Assembly: GCA_029265335.1 (NCBI GenBank)
Contig: JAJUJN010000003.1
Span: 1 to 22,771 of the forward strand
From: Alcaligenaceae bacterium
GTDB lineage: Bacteria > Pseudomonadota > Gammaproteobacteria > Burkholderiales > Burkholderiaceae_B
Length of the DNA stretch: 22,771 nt
Direction of reading: 5' to 3'
The notes beneath the pieces were generated by a model, which did not search any database, was not told the origin of the DNA, and saw only the letters and a list, made by a program, of their open reading frames with translations. This document shows positions 7,995 through 15,063 of the stretch, one piece after another; position 1 is the first letter of the stretch, and each line of letters begins with the position of its first letter. The position numbers and the translations under genes were made by a program.

Positions 7995-8006
7995 GGTCTG
8001 TTTTTT

Positions 8007-8399
8007 ATGTCTCAGGATTCGCCTTCAAAAGAGCCCAACCCGCACGGTCGGCCGCTGCGCGCGTTCACCGAGCCCGATTACGAGCCCTTGTGCCGCGATC
8101 TGGCCGAAGTGCGTGCCAATATCGACCGGCTGGATAACGAGCTCGTGCGCCTGGTGGCCGAGCGTGCCATGTATGTGAAAGACGCCGCTCGTTTCAAACG
8201 CGACGCCTACCAGGTATCGGCGCCCGCCCGGCAAGCTGAGGTATTCAACAAAGTGCGAGCCCTCGCGCAAAAACATGATCGAGGTTTCGACGGCCTGGAG
8301 GAGGTCGTCGATGCCACCTGGCGTGCCATGGTGGCGGCGTTCATTGCCAACGAGCAAAAATATTTCAACCACATGATCGATATAGAGGAAAAGCCATGA
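8007..8399 (+). CDS. Short AroQ-class chorismate mutase / isochorismate-pyruvate lyase-like protein
   Basis: A 130-residue all-helical CM_2 (AroQ) fold. It could rearrange chorismate to prephenate or, like PchB, remove pyruvate from isochorismate to give salicylate. Active-site positions match PchB from Pseudomonas as I recall it: R36 (PchB R14), R53 (R31) and K64 (K42) with RFK spacing, followed by the APxR stretch at 72-75 in place of the D..RE motif of E. coli chorismate mutase. The last helix reads IANEQKYF, so the position of the catalytic Gln aligns with either E116 or Q117. The first 25 residues are a polar extension. The ATG at 8007 follows CGAGG at 7992-7996; an upstream in-frame start at 7932 would run through the promoter region. 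Its TGA overlaps the ATG of the Bug receptor gene (ATGA). No signal peptide is seen. Confidence 0.82.
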   Translation: MSQDSPSKEPNPHGRPLRAFTEPDYEPLCRDLAEVRANIDRLDNELVRLVAERAMYVKDAARFKRDAYQVSAPARQAEVFNKVRALAQKHDRGFDGLEEVVDATWRAMVAAFIANEQKYFNHMIDIEEKP

Positions 8400-9391
8400 A
8401 GCTATCTGCTTGGATGCGTACCGCGTCGATTCGAACCGCCATCGCCTGCGCGGCGCTGGTGCCGCTGGGCGTTGCCCAGGCCGCCTGGCCCGACGACAAG
8501 CCCTTGCGCGTGATCGTGCCCTTCGGTGCAGGTTCCAGCCCCGACCAGGTTGCCCGGGTGGTGGGTGAGCGCCTGGCCGGCATTCTTGATCAAACCGTGA
8601 TTGTCGAAAACCGTCCCGGCGCCAGCGGCAACATCGGCACCCATGCCATTGCCACCGCCGAGCCCGACGGCTACACCTTCGGCGTCTCCATCACCGGGCC
8701 GATGGTGAACAACACGGTATTGTTCGACAACCTGCCTTACGACCCCTTCACCGAGATCGCGCCCCTCACCCTCGGGGTGCACCAGCCCAACGTGCTGGTG
8801 GTGCCCACCGATTCCGAGATCCAAACCATCGACGATCTCCTCGAGGCGCTCAAAGAGAACCCCGACACCTACAACTTCCCGTCGCCCGGCGCCGGTACGG
8901 TGTCGCACCTGGCGGTGGAGTTGATGCTGCAGCGGCTCGACAGCACCGCGGTGCACGTGCCCTACCCATCGTCGCCCGCGGCGCTTACGTCGGTCATCTC
9001 CGGCGACACCCACTTTGCCGCGCTGCCTCCCATTGCCGTGATGCCGATGGTGAAGGGTGATCGTTTGCGCGCGCTGGCAGTGACCTCGGCCGAGCGTTCG
9101 CCCCTGCTGCCCGAGATTCCCACGCTGGCCGAAGTGGGTGTGGAAGGCATCGAGGGCTCAGCCTGGATCGGTTTTGTGATTTCCAGCAAGGTCGATGAAG
9201 ACATCCAGGAGCAGTTGAGCGATGCCCTCATCGAAGCGCTGCACGACGAAGCGGTGGTCAACAAGCTGGCCGACAGCCACATGCAAGCGGTAGGCAACAG
9301 CCCTGAAGAGTTCCGCGCTTACATGGACGAAGAGCTGGAGCGCTGGGGCCCCCTCATCGAAAACCTGGGCATTACCCAGAACAAGAACTGA
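8396..9391 (+). CDS. Bug/TctC-family periplasmic receptor
   Basis: A complete 331-residue Bug-family solute receptor. A signal peptide occupies residues 1-29 or 30 (charged MKLSAWMR start, hydrophobic core around 13-27, AQA cleavage site), followed by the family opening WPDDKPLRVIVPFGAG and the second hallmark NRPGASGNIGT, then EPDGYTFG. The second-lobe motif is FPSPGAGTVSHLAVEL. It is translationally coupled to the chorismate mutase-like gene by an ATGA overlap, so the two products should be made together. No TctA/TctB membrane pair is in the window; Bug receptors often lack dedicated permeases and may share them or act as sensors. The ligand is unknown, although the coupling suggests an aromatic or chorismate-derived carboxylate (inference only). 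Confidence 0.95.
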   Translation: MKLSAWMRTASIRTAIACAALVPLGVAQAAWPDDKPLRVIVPFGAGSSPDQVARVVGERLAGILDQTVIVENRPGASGNIGTHAIATAEPDGYTFGVSITGPMVNNTVLFDNLPYDPFTEIAPLTLGVHQPNVLVVPTDSEIQTIDDLLEALKENPDTYNFPSPGAGTVSHLAVELMLQRLDSTAVHVPYPSSPAALTSVISGDTHFAALPPIAVMPMVKGDRLRALAVTSAERSPLLPEIPTLAEVGVEGIEGSAWIGFVISSKVDEDIQEQLSDALIEALHDEAVVNKLADSHMQAVGNSPEEFRAYMDEELERWGPLIENLGITQNKN

Positions 9392-9429
9392 TCTCTCGGG
9401 CGCGGCCCTTCCGGGTCGCCTCCGGCAAG

Positions 9430-9477
9430 CGGCCGCGCGTCTGCTGATGCCAAGGCAGGGCGCGGCCGTCTGTTTTT
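9430..9477 (+). terminator. Strong intrinsic terminator-like hairpin after the Bug receptor gene
   Basis: CGGCCGCGC (9430-9438) pairs perfectly with GCGCGGCCG (9460-9468); inside it CTGC (9441-9444) pairs with GCAG (9455-9458), and the stem is followed by TCTGTTTTT (9469-9477). It ends only 7 bp before the AGGAGA ribosome-binding site of the next gene, so it may be a partial terminator or a 3'-stabilising hairpin. Confidence 0.75.
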
Positions 9478-9495
9478 CATGAATAGGAGAACCGG

Positions 9496-10860
9496 ATGTC
9501 ACGAATCATCCACGAGCCTGCGCGCGATACCCCGGTGCACGGTGAGTACGACGTGGTGGTGCTGGGCGGGGGCCCGGCCGGCATCATGGCGGCCGCAACC
9601 GCTGCGCGCCGCGGCGCCAGCGTGTTGCTGGTGGAGCGTTACGGCTTTCTGGGCGGCATGGGTACCGCCGCGGGCGTTTCCAACTTCTGCGGTTTGTACG
9701 CCAACGTGTACGGCGAGCAGCAGCGAGTGGTTCGCGGCCTCACCGATGAGCTGTTGGAACGCATGACGCGCTTCGATGGCCTCAACGACCCCCACATGAT
9801 TCTGGGCAAGGTCTACGCTCAGGCCTACGACATGTCGGCCTACAAATTGGCCGCCGACCAGCTGGTGGTGGGCAGTGGGGCGGAGCTGCTGTTTCATGCG
9901 CTCGCCTGCGGTGTGGTGCTCGAAGAAGGCCGCGTGCAGGCGCTGCTGCTCGAAACCAAGTCCGGGCGGTGCGCAGTGCGCGCCAAAGTCTTCATCGATG
10001 CTTCGGGCGATGCCGATCTTGCCGCTTGGGCCGGGGTGGGCTACGACCAGGGCGACGAATCGGGACATTTGCTGTATCCCACGCTGATGTTCAAGGTGGG
10101 CAACGTGAACGCCGAGCAGGCCCAGGATGCTTGGCGCACCATTCCGCAGTTGATGGACGAGGCCGAAGCGGCTGGCGATTTCAACTTTCCGCGTCGGGGC
10201 GCCATCGTACGGCCCCAGAAACATCCTTACGAGTGGCGGGTTAACGTGACCCAACTCGCCAACCCCGACGGGAGTGCCGCCGACGGCACCAATGTCAGTT
10301 CGCTCACGACGGGCGAGCTGGAGGGTCGACGCCAGATTGTGGAATACCTGGAGTTTCTGCGGGCGCGGGTGCCTGGCTTCGAGAACGCCTACGTGCTGGA
10401 AATTGCCACCCAACTGGGAATTCGCGAAACGCGTCGTATCCAGGGTGCGGCCACGCTCACCGAAGAACACGTACTGAGCTGCGCCGACTTCGACGACACC
10501 ATCGGCGTGAACGGTTGGCCACTGGAGATGCATGTGGCGGGCGATGTGGAGTGGCGTTGGCCGCCCATCCCCGAATCGCGCGGCTTCAACCAGTTGCCGC
10601 TGGGCATGATTCTGCCGCACGAACGTCATGGCGTGAGCAACGTATTGGTGGTAGGCCGCTGCGCGTCGATGACTCACGAAGGGCAATCCGCTGCACGGGT
10701 GTCGGGTAGTTGCTTCGTGATGGGTGAAGCGGCGGGCGTGCTCTCTGCACTCGCGGTGAAAGAGCAGCCGGATGCAGCAATGCCAGCACGGATCTCTGCC
10801 ACGCAGGTGCAGCAACAATTGCGTGAACAAGGCGTGTTCTTGGGTGACACCGCGCCCTGA
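9496..10860 (+). CDS. FAD-dependent oxidoreductase (FAD_oxidored family)
   Basis: A 454-residue flavoprotein. The dinucleotide-binding fingerprint VVLGGGPAGI is at residues 21-30, the ribose-binding acidic residue E47 ends beta-2 in LLVERYGFLGGMG, and the second FAD motif DASGDADLA is at about 168-176. The C-terminal FAD-contact region reads NVLVVGRCASMTHEGQSAARVSG, then CFVMGEAAGVLSAL, as in the FAD_oxidored (PF12831) group, whose members act on unknown metabolites and are often found near Bug receptors. The start is well supported by AGGAGA at 9485-9490. It is downstream of the Bug receptor gene but separated from it by a terminator-like hairpin, so co-transcription may be partial. Substrate unknown. 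Confidence 0.9.
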   Translation: MSRIIHEPARDTPVHGEYDVVVLGGGPAGIMAAATAARRGASVLLVERYGFLGGMGTAAGVSNFCGLYANVYGEQQRVVRGLTDELLERMTRFDGLNDPHMILGKVYAQAYDMSAYKLAADQLVVGSGAELLFHALACGVVLEEGRVQALLLETKSGRCAVRAKVFIDASGDADLAAWAGVGYDQGDESGHLLYPTLMFKVGNVNAEQAQDAWRTIPQLMDEAEAAGDFNFPRRGAIVRPQKHPYEWRVNVTQLANPDGSAADGTNVSSLTTGELEGRRQIVEYLEFLRARVPGFENAYVLEIATQLGIRETRRIQGAATLTEEHVLSCADFDDTIGVNGWPLEMHVAGDVEWRWPPIPESRGFNQLPLGMILPHERHGVSNVLVVGRCASMTHEGQSAARVSGSCFVMGEAAGVLSALAVKEQPDAAMPARISATQVQQQLREQGVFLGDTAP

Positions 10861-10910
10861 CTGGAGTTCGGCGCAGGCCACCGGTTTTTGCTAAGGTTGG
10901 AAGCTTCTCT

Positions 10911-10948
10911 GCGGCCGCAGCATCACGCTGGCGGCCGCGCTGGTTTTT
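10911..10948 (+). terminator. Terminator-like hairpin after the FAD oxidoreductase gene
   Basis: GCGGCCGCAGC at 10911-10921 pairs with GCTGGCGGCCGC at 10927-10938, with one bulged G, and is followed after a short GCTGG spacer by TTTTT at 10944-10948. The spacer makes it less than ideal. Confidence 0.5.
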
Positions 10949-10976
10949 GTGCCGCCAGGCCCCCCGGGGGCGGCAC
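10949..10976 (+). other. Second hairpin in the leader of the MBL hydrolase gene
   Basis: GTGCCGCC (10949-10956) and GGCGGCAC (10969-10976) form a perfect 8-bp stem around a C/G-rich loop. It starts one base after the preceding T run and ends 16 bp before the ATG, in the place where the ribosome-binding site should be. Confidence 0.55.
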
Positions 10977-10992
10977 CCTTCACGGCAAATTC

Positions 10993-12057
10993 ATGAATCC
11001 CCTCGAAAACGAACTGCAATATCCCCTGGGCGACACCTTGCCCGACTTCGGCACTGCCCTGGACATTCAACCGGGTTTGCGCTGGGTCCGCATGCCTTTG
11101 CCGTTCGCCCTCGATCACATCAACCTGTGGTTGCTGCGTGATCATTTCAACGGGCGCGACGGCTGGACCATCATCGACTGCGGGGTGGCCAATGCGGAGA
11201 TCAAAAAATACTGGGAGCAGGTGTTCGAGAACGCTCTGGAAGGGTTGCCGGTGCTGCGCGTGATCGTCACCCATATGCACCCTGATCATGTGGGGCTGGC
11301 GGCGTGGCTATGTCGGCGCTTCGATGTGCCGCTTTTCATGACCATGGCCGAATACACCACGGCGCGGTTACTGTCGTCGGGCGTGATGGGCGGCGATGTG
11401 AACGGTGGCGACCGCGCGGCGGAATATTTTCGGGAACACGGCATCACTGACCCAGCAGCCCTCGACAAAGTTCGGGGCCGCAACGCCTACTACACCACCC
11501 TGGTGCCCGAGGTACCGCCGGAATTCGCGCGCATCATCCACGGCGATACCCTGCGCATTGGCGAAGATCACTGGCAGGTGATCGTAGGCTATGGCCATGC
11601 ACCCGAGCATCTGTCGATGTATTGCGAGCGTCGTAATGTGCTGATTTCGGGCGATATGGTGTTGCCACGCATTTCCACCAATATCAGCGTCCACGACTTC
11701 GAACCCTGGGCCAACCCACTGCAGCAGTATCTCGATTCACTGGGCGACTACGCGCCCCTGCCCGACGATACCTTGGTGCTGCCTTCGCATGGTCGCCCCT
11801 TCCGCGGCCTGCACGTTCGCATCGCACAACAGCGCAACCACCACGAGGCCCGCTTGCACGAAGTGCTCGAGGCCTGTGCCCAGCCGCACTCGGCGGCCGA
11901 TATCGTGCCCATCATGTTCAACCGCGCACTGGATCTTCACCAATTAGGTTTTGCTTTGGGCGAGGCGTTGGCGCATCTTCAGTTTCTGGAGGCTCGGGGT
12001 GATCTTCGTCGGGTGACGGATTCTGAGGGTGTGGCCCGCTTTGTGAAAACTGCTTGA
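10993..12057 (+). CDS. Metallo-beta-lactamase-fold hydrolase with C-terminal winged-helix domain
   Basis: A 354-residue MBL-fold hydrolase. The metal ligands are complete: HMHPDH at residues 94-99, H202 and/or H206 in GYGHAPEH, D221 in ISGDMV, and H266 in LPSHGRPF. Residues from about 283 to 340 (HHEARLHEVLEAC to LEARGDL) form the BLACT-type winged-helix tail that follows glyoxalase-II-like and LACTB2-like hydrolases. The reaction is probably hydrolysis of a thioester, ester or lactone, but the substrate is not predictable. ATG at 10993 is taken as start because the upstream 35 codons are translated hairpin sequence; no good ribosome-binding site is visible. It follows the FAD oxidoreductase gene by 132 bp. 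The last 46 codons lie antisense to the tail of the SulP gene. Confidence 0.9.
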   Translation: MNPLENELQYPLGDTLPDFGTALDIQPGLRWVRMPLPFALDHINLWLLRDHFNGRDGWTIIDCGVANAEIKKYWEQVFENALEGLPVLRVIVTHMHPDHVGLAAWLCRRFDVPLFMTMAEYTTARLLSSGVMGGDVNGGDRAAEYFREHGITDPAALDKVRGRNAYYTTLVPEVPPEFARIIHGDTLRIGEDHWQVIVGYGHAPEHLSMYCERRNVLISGDMVLPRISTNISVHDFEPWANPLQQYLDSLGDYAPLPDDTLVLPSHGRPFRGLHVRIAQQRNHHEARLHEVLEACAQPHSAADIVPIMFNRALDLHQLGFALGEALAHLQFLEARGDLRRVTDSEGVARFVKTA

Positions 12058-13711
12058 TCGCCATGGCCTCGGTGCCCACAAAGGCTTCCTTGGGCAAGCG
12101 GTGCGAGAGGCCATCGCGGCGAAAGGCGTCTTCGAGCTGCTTTTTGAGCGAGGTGAAGTACACCTTGATGCCGCGGTCGGAGAGGTCGGCGATGAGGGTG
12201 TTGAGCAGGTCGAGCCCCGTGGTGTCTACCTCGTTGATGGGGCCGCAGTGCAACAGGATGCGCCGTAGCTGCGGTTCGTGGCGCACTCGCTCCTGGATGT
12301 AATGTTCCAGGCGCGGCGCGGTCACGAAGTTGAGCGACGAATCCATGCGTACAGCCAGCAGATCGGGTGCGAGCCGGGGCAGGTCGAAGCGCGCGCGATC
12401 GCGCAAAGTGCCGTCTTCGTGTGCACCCACCTCGATGATGCGGGGCCGGGCGCGGGTGTACAGATAGTGCGTGAGGCCCAGCAGCAAGCCGGCCAGAATG
12501 CCCCATTGCAGCTGTGGCGCGGCGATGATGGTGGCCAGAAAGGTGGCCACGGCAATCAAGGCCTCAGTGCGCGAATTCTTCCACAGGCCCAAGAACCACC
12601 GTGGCCGGATCAGGTTCAGCACCGACACCACGATCACTGCCGACAAAAAGGCCACCGGCAGCCAGCTGAGCGCGGGCGTGAGAAAAAGCAGGCTGGCCAG
12701 CACCACCAACGCCGTGAAAATGGAGGTCCAGCCACTGACGGCGCCGGTGTACAGCGAGAGGGCCGAACGCGAGAACGACGCGCTCACCGGAAAGGCGCCG
12801 CTGAGCCCCGACGCCACCTTGGCCAGACCCTGGCCCACCAGTTCCTGGTTCTCGCGCCAGCGCGTGCGCTTCTGGCGGGTGATCACGCGCGCACTGCTTA
12901 CCGCCTCCAGAAAACTCACCAGGCCAATCACCATGGCCATGGGCAACAGTTGACGCAACTCATTCCAACTGGGCATCGACGGCACGCTGAGGGAGGGGAG
13001 GCCAGCTGGCAGATCGCCCACGATGGCGCCACCGCTGGCCGCAAAGGGGGTGAGCCAGCTGAACAAGGTGCAGACGATGCCCACGATCAGCACCAATGGC
13101 CAACGGCGACTGTACTTTTTGAGCGCCAGCAGAACGGTGAGCGTGCCCACGCCAAAGGCCAGGGCGCCCCAATGGACAGACGCCAACAGCATGCCCGGGT
13201 CGAGGGCGCGCAAGCCAGTGTTCCAGATGTTGCGATCGATGCCGAGCATCGACGCCACCTGCGACCAGAGGATGAGCACGGCCGCAGCCTGCGTGAAGGC
13301 GCCGATCACGGGTACCGACAGAAAATTGACAATCGTGCCCAGCCTGAAGAGACCAAGCAGAATCTGGAAAGCACCCGCGAGCAAGGCAAGCCAGGCGGCC
13401 AGTTCCACCCAGTGGGGTGAGGCCACGGCCGCCATGCCGGCGAGCGAGCCTGCCACCAGCATGGAGGTCATGGCCGTGGGCCCCGCGCCCAGCAGGGTGC
13501 ACGAGCCCCAGAGAATTCCCACCACCACCGGCAACAGGGCCGCATACAACCCGGTGATGGGTGGCATGCCGGCCAGCACCGCGTAGGCCACGGCCTGGGG
13601 CACCACCATCAGGCCCACGGCAACGCCTGCACGAGCGTCGGCACTGAGGCTGTCCACGGTGGGGCGAGGCCAGGCGAGAAAGGGAAACCAGCGAATCAAA
13701 TGGGGCGACAT
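11918..13711 (-). CDS. SulP-family anion (sulfate/bicarbonate) permease with STAS domain
   Basis: A 597-residue SulP/SLC26 transporter. The N-terminal core shows ARAGVAVGLMVVPQAVAYAVLAGMPPITGLYAAL, the family signature in the first membrane helices, then about ten further hydrophobic segments and the later EAVSSARVITRQ block. The cytoplasmic STAS domain runs from about residue 440 to 550 (DLLAVRMDSSLNFVTAPRLEHYI, then INEVDTTGLDLLNTLI). Transported anion is not predictable; sulfate and bicarbonate are both common. The tail beyond the STAS domain is about 46 residues, acidic and proline-rich, and lies entirely antisense to the MBL hydrolase gene. ATG at 13711 is preferred; an in-frame TTG at 13723 is possible and neither has a clear ribosome-binding site. 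It is divergent from metC. Confidence 0.94.
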   Translation of the reverse strand: MSPHLIRWFPFLAWPRPTVDSLSADARAGVAVGLMVVPQAVAYAVLAGMPPITGLYAALLPVVVGILWGSCTLLGAGPTAMTSMLVAGSLAGMAAVASPHWVELAAWLALLAGAFQILLGLFRLGTIVNFLSVPVIGAFTQAAAVLILWSQVASMLGIDRNIWNTGLRALDPGMLLASVHWGALAFGVGTLTVLLALKKYSRRWPLVLIVGIVCTLFSWLTPFAASGGAIVGDLPAGLPSLSVPSMPSWNELRQLLPMAMVIGLVSFLEAVSSARVITRQKRTRWRENQELVGQGLAKVASGLSGAFPVSASFSRSALSLYTGAVSGWTSIFTALVVLASLLFLTPALSWLPVAFLSAVIVVSVLNLIRPRWFLGLWKNSRTEALIAVATFLATIIAAPQLQWGILAGLLLGLTHYLYTRARPRIIEVGAHEDGTLRDRARFDLPRLAPDLLAVRMDSSLNFVTAPRLEHYIQERVRHEPQLRRILLHCGPINEVDTTGLDLLNTLIADLSDRGIKVYFTSLKKQLEDAFRRDGLSHRLPKEAFVGTEAMAIKQFSQSGPHPQNPSPDEDHPEPPETEDAPTPRPKQNLIGEDPVRG

Positions 13712-13815
13712 GACACAAACCAAACACGAGCGACATCAGGCGCGATCGGCAGCCGGCCTCGGCCTGAAGCGGAGCGGCGGGCAAGGGCTGAGCCCGTGAC
13801 TGACGGGGACAGAGT

Positions 13816-13846
13816 TATGATCGACGGCATTGCCAAAAACTTGCCA
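13816..13846 (+). promoter_or_regulatory. Candidate -10 element and TTGCCA direct repeats upstream of metC
   Basis: TATGAT at 13816-13821 is a good -10 hexamer but lacks a clear -35. TTGCCA occurs at 13830-13835 and again at 13841-13846, 11 bp apart, that is one helical turn. These lie in the 161-bp SulP/metC divergent gap and could form a promoter with a regulator site. Confidence 0.3.
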
Positions 13847-13872
13847 TCGAGTTCCAAGGGGCGCATTTTCTC

Positions 13873-15063
13873 ATGAGTCGTCAACTTGACACCCAATTGC
13901 TGCATACCGGCAGCCCGGAGTTCGATCCGGACACCGGCGTGGCTCCCGTGAACGTGCCTACGGTGCGCACCAGTACCGTACGCTTTGCCAGCACTCAGGC
14001 CTTTCAGGAAGTGGTGCGGCGCAAGCGGCAAGGTGAGCGGATTCCCAGCTACGGCCGGCAAGGCATGGCCACGCATTACGCCCTGGAAGATGCCATCAAT
14101 TTACTCGAAGACGGCAAGCATTGCTTTCTGGCGCCGTCGGGAGTGGCTGCCATATCGTTGGTGTTTCTGGCCCTGCTCGAGCCCGGCGACCATGTGCTGG
14201 TGCCCGACAGCGTCTATGGCCCGGTGCGCAAGCTGCATGAAAGTGTGCTGCAGCGTTTGGGCATTGAGGTGGAGTATTACCCACCCCAGCCGGGGGCGGC
14301 CGAACAACGGCTGCGCAACGACACGCGCTTGCTGTACGTGGAATCGCCCGGCTCGCTGCTGTTCGAAATGCAGGATCTCCCGGCGCTGGCCAAGGCCGCC
14401 CACGAACGGGGCGTGGTGGTAGCCGCCGACAACACCTGGGGCTCGGGCTACCTGTACCGGCCGCTGTCGCTGGGGGTGGATATCTCTATCGTGTCGGCCA
14501 CCAAATACATTGCTGGCCATTCCGATGTCCTGATGGGGGCAGTGAGCGTACGCAACGACGAGCTCGCGCGCCGCATCCACGACACCCACTACGCGCTGGG
14601 CCAAACTGTGGGTGCCGACGATGCCTCTCTCACTCTGCGCGGGGTGCGCACCATGCCGGTGCGCCTCGCCCAGCATGAGCGCAACCTCAAGGCTCTGCTG
14701 CCGTTTCTGGCGGAGCATCGTGGCGTGGAACGCCTGTGGTGCCCGGCCTGGCAGCAAGATCCAGGCCATGCTCTTTGGCAACGCGACTGCCGCGGCGCCA
14801 ATGGTTTGCTGTCCATTACCCTAGCCACAGATAGCATGGCGGCCGCCGAGCGCTTTGTGAACGCGCTGGAGCTCTTCGGTATCGGTTTTTCCTGGGGTGG
14901 TTACGAAAGTCTGGTGCAATTGCTGGCGCCGGAAGATCTCGCTGGCCACTCCGTCTTTACCCAACACCGGCCCGTGGTGCGACTGCACATCGGGCTGGAA
15001 GACCCCAACGACCTCATGATGGATCTACAACAAGCCTTCGCAGCGGCTGGGATTGCCCAATGA
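13873..15063 (+). CDS. metC: Cystathionine beta-lyase (Cys/Met metabolism PLP enzyme)
   Basis: A 396-residue PLP enzyme of the Cys/Met metabolism family. The Schiff-base lysine is K211 in SATKYIAGHSD, the cofactor-ring Asp is D186 in AADNTWGSGY, the phosphate loop is APSGVAAIS at 87-95, and the active-site tyrosine/arginine pair is SYGRQG at 59-64 with Y115 stacking on the ring. The N-terminal DTQLLHTG and the NTWGSGYLYRPLSLG and SWGGYESL motifs fit bacterial MetC, which cleaves cystathionine to homocysteine, pyruvate and ammonia; related lyases using other sulfur amino acids cannot be excluded. ATG at 13873 has AAGGGG at 13856-13861. The stop overlaps the start of the following hydrolase (ATGA), indicating an operon. 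Cytoplasmic. Confidence 0.9.
   Translation: MSRQLDTQLLHTGSPEFDPDTGVAPVNVPTVRTSTVRFASTQAFQEVVRRKRQGERIPSYGRQGMATHYALEDAINLLEDGKHCFLAPSGVAAISLVFLALLEPGDHVLVPDSVYGPVRKLHESVLQRLGIEVEYYPPQPGAAEQRLRNDTRLLYVESPGSLLFEMQDLPALAKAAHERGVVVAADNTWGSGYLYRPLSLGVDISIVSATKYIAGHSDVLMGAVSVRNDELARRIHDTHYALGQTVGADDASLTLRGVRTMPVRLAQHERNLKALLPFLAEHRGVERLWCPAWQQDPGHALWQRDCRGANGLLSITLATDSMAAAERFVNALELFGIGFSWGGYESLVQLLAPEDLAGHSVFTQHRPVVRLHIGLEDPNDLMMDLQQAFAAAGIAQ

Noticed and set aside
7932..8006. 25-residue N-terminal extension of the chorismate mutase-like protein
   Set aside because: The extension is Cys/Arg-rich with no resemblance to a signal peptide or to family members, and it crosses the regulatory gap; CGAGG supports the ATG at 8007.
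9499..10881. 460-residue open frame antisense to the FAD oxidoreductase gene
   Set aside because: It mirrors the codon pattern of a GC-rich gene on the other strand, is rich in His, Arg and Gln as such shadows are, and has no recognisable domain.
9429..10938. Repeated GCGGCCGC palindromes in intergenic hairpins, suggesting a dispersed repeat element
   Set aside because: The same octamer also occurs within coding sequence (near 9589 and 14839), as expected at this GC content, and the flanks differ.
12278..13420. 380-residue open frame antisense to the SulP gene
   Set aside because: Composition is dominated by Gln, Arg, His and Gly with no hydrophobic core; it is an antisense shadow of the permease.
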